Under the pieces are notes generated by a model. The model did not search any database, was not told the origin of the DNA, and saw only the letters and a list, made by a program, of their open reading frames with translations. Of a DNA stretch of 64,000 nucleotides, positions 26,567-34,498 are shown piece by piece. The DNA is taken from NCBI GenBank assembly GCA_016840165.1, contig JAEOSU010000051.1, forward strand, positions 62,001 through 126,000, read 5' to 3'. A program made the translations under genes and the position numbers. The DNA is from Promethearchaeota archaeon (GTDB lineage: Archaea; Asgardarchaeota; Lokiarchaeia; Sigyniarchaeales; SOKP01). Positions within the stretch are counted from its first letter, which is position 1. The number at the start of each line of letters is the position of its first letter.

Positions 26567-27229
26567 ATGTCACGAAAAACGAAGAAACCAAAATTCCCAG
26601 AATCTTATCAAGGAGATAAAGCAGAAGAATACAATCAGTCACGTTGGATGGAAAGAAATCAAAAGAGAACCGCTCTGTTATGTATCCAGTATTTGTATGA
26701 TGAACACTTAGATAATGTTTACCATCATGATATTCTGAGAGATTTACCTTATTTAATGCTAGATTTAGGATGTGGTACAGGCTTTTCATCTGAAATATTA
26801 GCAGAAAATGGCTTTCGAGTAATAGGTGTTGACATTTTAAAAGATATGATCTATAAAGCAAAACAAAAAAAAATAAGATATGAAAAGGATACACACATAG
26901 AATATGTACAATCTGATATCAACTATTTACCTTTTAAAGATGATAGCATAGATCACATAATCTCAATCTCTGCCTATAATTTTATAATAGATCCTACTAC
27001 TACCTCTAAAGAAAAAATTATTCGATTAACGCAAACGGCACAAGACTTGAATGCTATTATTAAAGATCATGGAAGATTGGTTTTAGAATTTTATCCTAAT
27101 GATGAACAAGAATTAAATCTGTTTAAATCTTCTTTTACTAACAATGGTTTTGATGGATTTATGATTAAGCAAAATCCAAACCAAAAATCGGGTCAAACTT
27201 TTTTGTTACTAAAAAAAATTAAGGAATAA
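26567..27229 (+). CDS. Bud23-like SAM-dependent rRNA methyltransferase
   Basis: This 220-residue class I methyltransferase has the SAM motif LDLGCGTGFSSEILAENGFRV and a second motif VIGVDILKDM. Its later parts match eukaryotic Bud23 (WBSCR22), the 18S rRNA N7-guanosine methyltransferase. These are IISISAYNF, then LVLEFYPNDEQEL, and the tail NGFDGFMIKQNPNQKSGQ with FLLLKK. Bud23 needs the small zinc protein Trm112 as partner; none is seen here. The likely target is small-subunit rRNA, but this is inferred from resemblance. The stop is followed at once by the radical SAM gene (ATG 27231), so translation is probably coupled. Confidence 0.75.
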   Translation: MSRKTKKPKFPESYQGDKAEEYNQSRWMERNQKRTALLCIQYLYDEHLDNVYHHDILRDLPYLMLDLGCGTGFSSEILAENGFRVIGVDILKDMIYKAKQKKIRYEKDTHIEYVQSDINYLPFKDDSIDHIISISAYNFIIDPTTTSKEKIIRLTQTAQDLNAIIKDHGRLVLEFYPNDEQELNLFKSSFTNNGFDGFMIKQNPNQKSGQTFLLLKKIKE

Positions 27230-27230
27230 T

Positions 27231-28367
27231 ATGGGAACGTGTAAATATTGTGGAAGAACATCACCAGTAATTTCAGATATACTTCAAATTTGTCGGAATT
27301 GCATTCTTAATGGAGATTGGACTGTTATAAAACCACATCTTATCAATATTCATACTCAGGTAAGAAAAATAGCAGATTTACCGGGGATGCCTCCTAAATC
27401 GTCAATTGAGAATAAAAAAATAAACTGCAACTTATGTGTAAATGAATGCTCTCTTGGTCAGCAAGATGTAAGTTATTGTGGTTTAAGAAATATATTGAAA
27501 GATAAAACTCGTGAATTGCCGCTACCGACCAAAAATAAAGGATATATTCATGGATATTTAGATGCTAATCCTACAAATTGCTGTAATGCATGGTTTTGTC
27601 CTGCTGGGTCTTCATATGGTTACCCTGAATATTCAAATCAAAAGGGTCCTGAATTAGGGACTTATTCTTATGCTGCGTTCCTCTATGGATGTTCCTTCGA
27701 TTGTTTATTTTGTCAAAATGCCTCTCATAAATCTTTTTCTAAACATAATTTACACAATGTTGAAAATATAGCAGATTATATCTATAAAAACGATAAAATC
27801 ACCTGTATTTGTTATTTTGGAGGTACACCTGAACCCCAATTACCATTCACTATTAATTTAGCAGAATTAATCTTGAATAAAATTAAGAATAATATCCATG
27901 AAAGAAAATTTCGTGTGTGTTGGGAATGGAATGGTAGCGGGAATAGGAATTTAATAGAACGATGTATGAAAATTGTCATTAAGACTGGAGGAAATATTAA
28001 ATTTGATTTAAAATCATACAATGAACGATTAAACTATGCTTTCTGCGGTGTAAGCAATAAAAGAACATATAATAACTTTGCATTTTTAGCTAAAAATTAT
28101 TTTGGAACCCGTAAAGGTTTATATGAAATGAGTGCTTGTACGTTATTAGTACCAGAATATGTTAATAAAGAAGAAGTCGAATTAATTGCCAAATTTATTA
28201 GTGAAATTGATGATAAGATACCCTATAGTTTATTAATTTTTCACCCCGATTATCAAATGCGCGATTTGCCAATAACTCCGAAACAACAAGCATTAGATTG
28301 TCTTAAAACTGCAAAAAAGTATTTAAAAAACGTTCATTTAGGGAATAAATTTCTTTTAAGGTTTTGA
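27231..28367 (+). CDS. Radical SAM protein, PflA/AmmeMemoRadiSam-like
   Basis: This 378-residue protein has an N-terminal zinc-knuckle pair (CKYCGRT and CRNCI), a second Cys set (CNLCVNECSLG and YCGLRN) and the radical SAM motif GCSFDCLFCQN. The latter binds the 4Fe-4S cluster that cleaves SAM. The TIM-barrel part continues with CYFGGTPEPQLPF, the SAM-binding GGTPE-type motif, and VCWEWNGSGNRNL. The extra Cys-rich N-terminus is like the PflA-related group whose targets are unknown. It begins 2 bases after the Bud23-like gene, hinting that both act on the same process, perhaps RNA or ribosome modification. Confidence 0.85.
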   Translation: MGTCKYCGRTSPVISDILQICRNCILNGDWTVIKPHLINIHTQVRKIADLPGMPPKSSIENKKINCNLCVNECSLGQQDVSYCGLRNILKDKTRELPLPTKNKGYIHGYLDANPTNCCNAWFCPAGSSYGYPEYSNQKGPELGTYSYAAFLYGCSFDCLFCQNASHKSFSKHNLHNVENIADYIYKNDKITCICYFGGTPEPQLPFTINLAELILNKIKNNIHERKFRVCWEWNGSGNRNLIERCMKIVIKTGGNIKFDLKSYNERLNYAFCGVSNKRTYNNFAFLAKNYFGTRKGLYEMSACTLLVPEYVNKEEVELIAKFISEIDDKIPYSLLIFHPDYQMRDLPITPKQQALDCLKTAKKYLKNVHLGNKFLLRF

Positions 28368-28489
28368 AGTTCTATTCTTTGTTAGATTTTTAGTATTTGA
28401 TAATAAAATATTTATTTTACTAATTATTATCCATCCTACAATTAATCAATATTGCGTATTGAGAAACATAAAAAGGAGAATTAATTAGT

Positions 28490-28795
28490 TTGCAAGCTGC
28501 TCGTATCCGTCTGTCAAGCGTCCAACTTGATGCACTTCAATCTGTATGCGATCAAATCGAAAGTGTATGTAAAAATCAAGGAATTAAAAAGTATGGACCA
28601 ATACCTCTTCCTACTAAACGATTAAGAGTTCCGACCTTAAAAGCACCTTCTGGTCAAGGGACATCTACCTGGGCTAAATTTGAGATGCGAATTCATAAAC
28701 GTCTTTTTGAAATAATCGCAAATGAAAGAAGTATGCATCTTATTATGAAAATACAGATTCCAGAATCAGTATTAGTTGAGATTGAATTAATGTAA
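28490..28795 (+). CDS. rps10: Ribosomal protein uS10 (S10)
   Basis: This is a 101-residue archaeal/eukaryotic-type uS10 with MQAARIRLSSVQLDALQ, the loop segment YGPIPLPTKRLRVPTLKAP and the closing FEMRIHKRLFEIIANERS. It sits on the head of the small subunit. It starts at TTG 28490, 11 bases after the Shine-Dalgarno sequence AAGGAG at 28473-28478. In many archaea it follows the elongation factor EF-1A gene, but that neighbour is missing here. Confidence 0.96.
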   Translation: MQAARIRLSSVQLDALQSVCDQIESVCKNQGIKKYGPIPLPTKRLRVPTLKAPSGQGTSTWAKFEMRIHKRLFEIIANERSMHLIMKIQIPESVLVEIELM

Positions 28796-28963
28796 TTCAC
28801 TATACTAATATTTTATCTAAATTATAATCCTATTAGAATCCTGTTATAACCATTAAATAATAACTATTATATAATATTAAACAGATTTAAATCAGAAAAA
28901 GAGTTTTAAATTCTTAAGGAATTAAGTCTTTTTGTATTAAATTAACTAAAATAATTTGTAAAA

Positions 28964-29686
28964 ATGGCAGATTACCATACAAAAACATTTTTTGGACAGA
29001 AAAAAGCACTCATTCTTACTAGTCCAGCTAAAACTGTTCCCTATATCTTCTTAAGTTGTATTACTCGAAAGGAGGATGGTATTTGGGAGACCTTAGCAAA
29101 ACAAGAAGGCAAGACAGTTAAGATCTCAATGGAAGAGATTATATGTATATTAGAGGTCCTTAATAAAAAGAGTGCTAATTGGAGAGGGTCTCATGTGTTT
29201 AAGGAAAGAAAGACTGAAATTTATGTCGGGTGGGAATCTGAAGCACGTGAGACTATTCGGATTAAAATTGGTGAATATGTGAAAAAATTGCGATTTCCTG
29301 GCTTGAATCTTTTAGTTTTAATGCTAGAACATATATTGAAAGAAAAAGTTGAATTTGCAACTTCGGGGACATTTGATATTCAAGAAAAAGAACAAATGGA
29401 AGATGAAGGTGAGTATGGTGTGTTTTCAGAGCGAATAACTGCAAGAGATGGGCTACAGATCGTTGAAACTACTGAATATGGTGTGTCATCTGGTGCATTA
29501 GAAATATCAGCAAAAATCAAAGTTGAAAGCCCAAAAGCGCTCTTAATTACCCTAGATTCTGGTGAGGAGTTCTGGATTCCGAAAAGTACTATTCATAGTA
29601 AATATGATACGTCTCAGAAACAGAAATCTCTAAAATTATTAGTAGATAAATGGATTATAGAAAAGAATAAGATCGTTAATGATTAA
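28964..29686 (+). CDS. Two-part hypothetical protein, possibly nucleic-acid binding
   Basis: This 240-residue soluble protein is of unknown family. The N-terminal 115 residues contain WETLAKQEGKTVKISMEEI, a beta-strand set and a helix (LNLLVLMLEHILKEKVEF). They are followed by an acidic linker (EKEQMEDEGEYG). The C-terminal 75 residues have a beta-rich pattern with ALLITLDSGEEFWIPKSTI that could be an OB- or Sm-like barrel, ending in a basic helix (KLLVDKWIIEKNK). The N-terminal part may form a ssDNA-binding-like fold. This is weak inference, and no catalytic motif is seen. The following CDF gene starts 2 bases after its stop. Confidence 0.55.
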   Translation: MADYHTKTFFGQKKALILTSPAKTVPYIFLSCITRKEDGIWETLAKQEGKTVKISMEEIICILEVLNKKSANWRGSHVFKERKTEIYVGWESEARETIRIKIGEYVKKLRFPGLNLLVLMLEHILKEKVEFATSGTFDIQEKEQMEDEGEYGVFSERITARDGLQIVETTEYGVSSGALEISAKIKVESPKALLITLDSGEEFWIPKSTIHSKYDTSQKQKSLKLLVDKWIIEKNKIVND

Positions 29687-29688
29687 TC

Positions 29689-30927
29689 TTGGATATAAAT
29701 ACAAAGTTATATAAGAAGCCAGTTTTTCTAAACTTAATTCTTTTAGTAATCAATTTAGGTTTATTTATTTTTAAAATCTTTTTTTCAATACTCTCAAATA
29801 GTTTGGCTCTTCAAGCAGATGCCTATGATTCATTAACTGATATCTTCATGGCTCTTGTAGCGTTTATAGGTTTAATTTTTGCAAATAAGAAACCGAATGA
29901 AAAATTTCCTTATGGTTATTATAAAATTGAGAATATCATTAGTTTGGTTATCTCGTTTTTCATTTTTTATACCGCTTTTAATATTATTTACCAAGCTATA
30001 TCTGATTTTAATTTGTTCATAGGAGGAAGTTTAAAACAATTTTATTTAACTACTGAGGTGATTATCTTTTTACTTATATCGTTCGGCATTACCATTCTCT
30101 TAACTATTTACTTAAAATATGTCGGCAGATATTCAAAATCACCAATAATTCAATCACAAGCAAGTGAGAAGCTCTATGATAATTTTATTTCCTTATCAGT
30201 CATTATTAGCTTTATATTAGCTTACTTTGGGTTTTCTCTTATAGATACGATAATAGGTTTAATCATAGCAGCGTTTATCATTAAGGGAGGTTATGATATA
30301 TTTGTACATTCAACAAAAACTTTGCTAGATGCGGTAATTGATTTTGATAACAGAAAGGAACTCTATGATTTAATTACTGGTTTTCCTAAAGTGAAAGAAA
30401 TAGAAAAGCTAGAAGTTCGCTCTTATGGTAGATATATCTTTTTAGAAGTAAGTATTACTCTCAATAAAGAGCTTCAACTCCATCTTATAGAAGATCTAAA
30501 GAAAGCGATCACTCGAAAAATTCAATCAAGATTTCCTCAGATTTTTCGTATTATCATTATAACTCAAGCATCTGAAAAACAATTTATTCGTGTCGCTGTA
30601 CCAATCGCAGAAAATAATGATCTAAACTCACAAATTTCAGATCATTTCGGTGAGGCTCCCTATTTTGTGCTTCTTGATTTTGTATACGATAACAAAGGGA
30701 CATTATCGAACTATACAATTATCTCTAATAAATTCAAGGATGTTGAGAAGAGAAAAGGTATTCTAATTTCTGATTGGTTAGTCTCTGAGAAGGTAGATAA
30801 ATTATACCTCAGAAAAGCGTTAAATAAAGGACCAAGCTTAATCTTTGAGAATAGTTTTGTTCATATTATTATTGTAGAATCAGAAAACTTAAGAGAAATT
30901 ATAAAAAGAGAGATGGAAAATCCATAA
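29689..30927 (+). CDS. Cation diffusion facilitator fused to a NifX/NafY-like domain
   Basis: The 412-residue protein has six membrane helices in residues 10-215 of the CDF type: LALQADAYDSLTDIFMALVAF and DTIIGLIIAAFIIKGGYDI carry the metal-site Asp pairs. Residues 220-290 form the cytoplasmic metal-binding domain. Residues 295-405 resemble the dinitrogenase iron-molybdenum cofactor domain (IRVAVPIAENNDLNSQISDHFGEAPYF has its typical start), which binds metal clusters in other proteins. The combination suggests divalent metal transport controlled by a metal-cofactor sensor. It starts at TTG 29689, 2 bases after the preceding stop, and its stop overlaps the ATG of the next gene (TAATG). A tight operon is likely. 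Confidence 0.85.
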   Translation: MDINTKLYKKPVFLNLILLVINLGLFIFKIFFSILSNSLALQADAYDSLTDIFMALVAFIGLIFANKKPNEKFPYGYYKIENIISLVISFFIFYTAFNIIYQAISDFNLFIGGSLKQFYLTTEVIIFLLISFGITILLTIYLKYVGRYSKSPIIQSQASEKLYDNFISLSVIISFILAYFGFSLIDTIIGLIIAAFIIKGGYDIFVHSTKTLLDAVIDFDNRKELYDLITGFPKVKEIEKLEVRSYGRYIFLEVSITLNKELQLHLIEDLKKAITRKIQSRFPQIFRIIIITQASEKQFIRVAVPIAENNDLNSQISDHFGEAPYFVLLDFVYDNKGTLSNYTIISNKFKDVEKRKGILISDWLVSEKVDKLYLRKALNKGPSLIFENSFVHIIIVESENLREIIKREMENP

Positions 30928-31748
30928 TGAGTATAACTATTGATGATTTAAAAGAGATGGGACAGAGAGTATACAATAAAGTTCATCCTATACTAGGAAA
31001 ACCATCAGCAGCAAAAAAATCGACCAAAGGAGCGGGTGGGGACATGACGATGTATATAGATACACTCGCAGAAAATACAATAATCGAGTATCTAAAAGAA
31101 TCTGGTTTTAACCTTTTGTTAATTAGCGAGGAAGTTGGAGAGCAATTTATCGGAACTCGTGAGGAGGCCATTAAAAATAAGAGGGTTCTTATAGTGGATC
31201 CTATTGATGGTTCAAATAATTCAGTAAGAGGTATCCCATATTGCTCCGTTTCTATTGCTTATGCAGAAGGTACTCATATGAGAGATATTGTAAAATCTGT
31301 TATCGTAAACCTAAATACTAAGGATTTTTACTGGGCAGAAAAAGGGATGGGAGCATTTATGAATGATCAAAAAATTCACGTTTCAGAGTTAGGAACGTCA
31401 GATAAACCCTTTTTTGAAATTAATATCTCTCCACATAATATTGAAAAAAAATTGATTTTCTTGAATCCAATTATATCAAAATTTCATAGGATTCGAATAT
31501 TAGGAAGCACTGCATTGTCGTTATGTCTGGTTGCGAGCGGTAATATGGAAGCATTCATTAATTTGAGAAAAAGTAATCGTCTTGTGGACACTGCTGCTGG
31601 ATATTTAATATTAAAAGAAGCTGGTGGTAAATTTTTCTCATTTGAAGGTACTGAAGTTGATTTAGAGTTAGCAATCGATAAAAGATTTGCATTTATCGCA
31701 TGCAATGCCCAAATGGAACATTTTCTTAAGCAAAACCTGACGGACTAA
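30927..31748 (+). CDS. Inositol monophosphatase/FBPase family phosphatase
   Basis: This 273-residue magnesium-dependent sugar phosphatase superfamily member has ISEEVGEQ (metal-binding Glu pair), the hallmark VDPIDGSNNSVRGIP and the later VDTAAGYLILKEAGG. These residues bind the two metal ions and phosphate. The first metal motif is slightly changed, with GAGGDMTMYIDTLAEN where VDLVTEAD-type sequence is common. Archaeal members act on inositol-1-phosphate and often also fructose-1,6-bisphosphate, so the true substrate is open. Its ATG overlaps the stop of the CDF/NifX gene. Confidence 0.9.
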   Translation: MSITIDDLKEMGQRVYNKVHPILGKPSAAKKSTKGAGGDMTMYIDTLAENTIIEYLKESGFNLLLISEEVGEQFIGTREEAIKNKRVLIVDPIDGSNNSVRGIPYCSVSIAYAEGTHMRDIVKSVIVNLNTKDFYWAEKGMGAFMNDQKIHVSELGTSDKPFFEINISPHNIEKKLIFLNPIISKFHRIRILGSTALSLCLVASGNMEAFINLRKSNRLVDTAAGYLILKEAGGKFFSFEGTEVDLELAIDKRFAFIACNAQMEHFLKQNLTD

Positions 31749-31782
31749 AATGATGAATAAAAATTTACTGGTATTTAATTAA

Positions 31783-32379
31783 ATGGAACACTTAAAAAGA
31801 ATTCAAAGGGATTTCTTTTCACGCGACACTATAACTGTTGCCCGGGAATTACTAGGAAAATATCTTATAAGAATTGAAAATCATCATAATTTAATTGGAA
31901 AGATTATTGAAGTTGAGGCTTATTTAGGTTCAAATGATAAAGCATGCCACAGTTATAATTTTCGTAAGACACCAAGAACAGAAGCTATGTATAAGAAACC
32001 AGGTACATTATATGTATATTTAATCTATGGGATGTATCATTGTTTAAATGTTATTACTGAACCTGAAGGAATACCGTGTGCAGTACTCATTAGGAAACTA
32101 TATCCCATTAAGGGTATAGAACTAATGAAAGAAAGAAGAAATGTGAAGATTGGGAAAAATTTTAAAAATCTTATTGATGGTCCGGGAAAGCTCTGCATGG
32201 CAATGGATATCACTAGAAAAAAATTTAATAGTAGAGATTCATGTTCAGAAGATTCAGAACTTTTTTTCGCCCTAGAAGAGCCTATAAATAGTGAAAAGAT
32301 CTTAAGGGGGAAACGAATTGGTATTGAATATGCTGAAGAAGATAAGGATCAGTTATTACGATTTTGGGTTGAAGTTTAA
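31783..32379 (+). CDS. Alkyladenine/3-methyladenine DNA glycosylase, MPG (AAG) type
   Basis: This 198-residue base-excision repair enzyme removes alkylated purines. The AAG family signatures are DTITVARELLGKYLIR, IIEVEAYLGSNDKACHSYN (the catalytic Glu that activates water), TLYVYLIYGMYHCLNV with the intercalating Tyr loop, and DGPGKLCMAMDI. This family is typical of bacteria and eukaryotes and is patchy in archaea. It starts at ATG 31783, 34 bases after the phosphatase gene, and could be in the same transcript. Confidence 0.92.
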   Translation: MEHLKRIQRDFFSRDTITVARELLGKYLIRIENHHNLIGKIIEVEAYLGSNDKACHSYNFRKTPRTEAMYKKPGTLYVYLIYGMYHCLNVITEPEGIPCAVLIRKLYPIKGIELMKERRNVKIGKNFKNLIDGPGKLCMAMDITRKKFNSRDSCSEDSELFFALEEPINSEKILRGKRIGIEYAEEDKDQLLRFWVEV

Positions 32380-32536
32380 TTAAATAAAAATTTTGTTTAC
32401 TATTGTGTAGATCATACTTTTCTTTTTAACAGAAATGACCATAATTATATGCAATTTATTGTAATAATCAATACTACTAATTAGTAGAAAATAATTATTT
32501 GATTTTACAATTGAAATTCTCTAAATACTGGTAAAA

Positions 32537-32998
32537 ATGGATAAAGATGCTTTAAAATTTTTTCATGCTTATATCAATGAAATGATTGAGGTTGGGGGAG
32601 AGAATCTCCCGAGAGCCGTATCAACAAAACTGGGTTCTAAATTAGGTGAATTATACAAAAAGCGCGGTTGGAATACTACAATTGAAGCCGCATTAAAAAG
32701 AAGTTATAAAGTATTAGGAGCAACTCCCACTATTAGAAAATTAGATGAATCTACCTATGAAGTATCTATAAAACATTCCAAAAAATTTTGTCCAATAGGT
32801 GGGAAAAGTAATCCTTCTCAAGCAACTATCATTCAAGATAACATCTGCTATCCCTATACTAAAAGCTTTTTAATAACTATGTTCCCTAAATATGAATTTC
32901 ATGCGAACATTAATCGGTGTATATTAGCAGATAATGACAGATATTGTAAATATACACTTAAAGTCTCAGATAAAAATAATCAAGCTAAAAAACTCTAA
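32537..32998 (+). CDS. V4R/methanogen-output-domain-like small protein
   Basis: This 153-residue protein begins FHAYINEMIEVGGENLPRAV and continues STKLGSKLGELYKKRG. It has a beta-rich C-terminal part with scattered Cys (FCPIGG, NICYPYTKSFL, CILADNDRYCKYTLKV). The size and Cys pattern resemble V4R or methanogen output (MOD1) domains, which bind small ligands or metals in sensory proteins. There is no attached kinase or DNA-binding domain. The assignment is tentative. It lies just before the SRP RNA. Confidence 0.5.
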   Translation: MDKDALKFFHAYINEMIEVGGENLPRAVSTKLGSKLGELYKKRGWNTTIEAALKRSYKVLGATPTIRKLDESTYEVSIKHSKKFCPIGGKSNPSQATIIQDNICYPYTKSFLITMFPKYEFHANINRCILADNDRYCKYTLKVSDKNNQAKKL

Positions 32999-33057
32999 AT
33001 TTATTCTTATTTCTCTTTACTTTTTATCATTAATTTTAAATTAGATCCGTAATTATT

Positions 33058-33366
33058 CAATCTCGGACAAGTTGGGCAACGTCTGAAGTCCCTTGCTGGA
33101 CGGACCGCAAAATGCTCATAGCGGAAATTGCCTGGTTTCAGGTTTCATGAGTTATTGCCATCCATTATTATATCCTGTCGAAGCGTCGGCTACATAGGCG
33201 GGTCGCAGAGTAGTACCTTTTGTAGGAAAGGTATAAGCTCATAATGCCAAACCCGGTCAGGCCAGGGATGGAGCAACCGTAAGACTAGTGGTTCGCGCTT
33301 TGTAGTGTCAGGCGTGGAGGGATATGATATCAATGAGCTTGGTGATAGTATTGAACCCGAGAATCA
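33058..33366 (+). ncRNA. ffs: Archaeal signal recognition particle RNA (7S RNA)
   Basis: This region of about 305 bases has much higher G+C than its surroundings and no reading frame. The helix 8 core that binds SRP54 is unmistakable: GGTCAGGCC, a loop AGGGAT (A-U closing pair with a GGGA tetraloop), then GGAGCAACC, at about 33196-33219. The ends pair (TCTCGG at 33061-33066 with CCGAGA at 33357-33362), as archaeal helix 1 does. A T-run follows at 33369-33374. The 5' part should form the Alu domain. The exact ends are estimated. It works with SRP54 and SRP19 in membrane targeting; neither gene is in this window. Confidence 0.93.
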
Positions 33367-33368
33367 GG

Positions 33369-33374
33369 TTTTTT
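33369..33374 (+). terminator. Poly-T terminator after the SRP RNA
   Basis: TTTTTT directly after the paired 3' end of the RNA is a typical archaeal intrinsic termination signal. Confidence 0.5.
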
Positions 33375-33412
33375 ATCTAACTTCTTTTTATTTCTTATAT
33401 CCAAGATTTTAC

Positions 33413-33982
33413 TCAAAAAGATGATAAATAGCGGTAAATATTTATTGCTAAATATTTAAAAATATACTTTAGGTTTCCACTATGAGAAAGGATTATTTTA
33501 AAATAGGGGGCATTCATATAATTAGAAATTTCTAATATCTTATGCAGTTTTATTCTTTCTTTCTCATGAACATCATTTTTAATCCCAAGTAGTATATGTG
33601 GAATTTTTTGTAATCCGTAGTTTATAACATTTTTATTCCAGAATTTTAATTTTGAAAAGCTACTAGGAATGGATAAATTAAATGTAAAAATAACACCATT
33701 TGCACCATTGAAGTAAGGGCGATGAAGCATGGAAAATTGAGGTTGACCTGCTACATCCCAAAACATTAGATTTGCAACAGTGTTTTCATCCAGATTAATT
33801 GGTTCCTTAAGAATATTCACTCCTACAGTTGACAAATATCTTTCCTTAAATTGATTTTTAGCAAACTTAGTAAGAAGACTTGTTTTACCAACTGCGGGAT
33901 CCGCGATCACGATAACTTTATAGATTGCTTCGGTTCTCCCCTGAAATACAATATTACTATTTAGTAACTGCATCAATTTCAA
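33413..33982 (-). CDS. Ras/Rab-like small GTPase with degenerate guanine-specificity motifs
   Basis: This 189-residue eukaryote-like small GTPase has a P-loop at residues 27-35, ADPAVGKTS, where the first Gly is Ala. Switch I contains Thr52 (YLSTVGVNI) and the G3 motif is WDVAGQ at 75-80, including the catalytic-type Gln. The G4 motif, usually NKxD, is I134-K135-N136-D137, and the G5 SAK motif is replaced by SHS. Guanine specificity may therefore be weakened. No C-terminal Cys for lipid attachment is present, as usual in archaea, and a 20-residue N-terminal extension precedes the core. Asgard archaea carry many such GTPases. It starts at ATG 33982 and is convergent with the SRP RNA. Confidence 0.92.
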   Translation of the reverse strand: MKLMQLLNSNIVFQGRTEAIYKVIVIADPAVGKTSLLTKFAKNQFKERYLSTVGVNILKEPINLDENTVANLMFWDVAGQPQFSMLHRPYFNGANGVIFTFNLSIPSSFSKLKFWNKNVINYGLQKIPHILLGIKNDVHEKERIKLHKILEISNYMNAPYFKIILSHSGNLKYIFKYLAINIYRYLSSF

Positions 33983-34150
33983 GAAGATAGATTTAGCTCT
34001 ACTTAATTAGAAAATATTCTAAATCTATATAAAAAGCTTATTACTTAATATAAAAATAAAGGTTGTTTTCCTAGTTTTTTCCTTCTTAGGATTCTATGGG
34101 CAATTTTTAATTTTTTACTTACAGCACTTCAGTTTTTCTGATATTGATAA

Positions 34151-34312
34151 TTATAATTTCCTTGCTGTTTTCTTGCTGAGATCTCTCTTTAGAATTGAAA
34201 TGAACTCTTTGGTGTCTGGAAAAATGTAGGTTATTTCCCCATCGTCATTATCAATAGTGATTTCTTTATAAAAACTTCCTTTAACTTTGGTATTTAAATC
34301 ATTATATCGCAT
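34151..34312 (-). CDS. Small hypothetical protein (53 residues)
   Basis: A clean frame from ATG 34312 to TAA 34151 encodes MRYNDLNTKVKGSFYKEITI and continues with an acidic turn (NDDGEITYIFPDTKEFISI) and a strongly basic end (KRDLSKKTARKL). The alternating beta and charged pattern suggests a real mini-protein, perhaps a dimeric hairpin. No family is recognised. No other gene-like frame occupies 33983-34492. The rest of that stretch is AT-rich and appears empty. Confidence 0.45.
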   Translation of the reverse strand: MRYNDLNTKVKGSFYKEITIDNDDGEITYIFPDTKEFISILKRDLSKKTARKL

Positions 34313-34498
34313 ATTTCATTAGATCGAACTCAGTACTCAAAAAGCCTCATAATATGGATATAATATCTCATTTATTTTTCTCCGTATATAGTAAAATGAT
34401 TACTTATTTTTCATAATACAATAGTATTAAAGTAAAATCAACACTTATAGTAGCTCAGAACTACTTAAAATTTTTAATAAATTAGAGATTGATTGTTA

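Noticed and set aside
33061..33362. The G+C-rich block considered as rRNA or a cluster of tRNAs
   Set aside because: The GGTCAGGCC/GGAGCAACC core and paired ends identify SRP RNA. No tRNA T-loop or anticodon arm is present.
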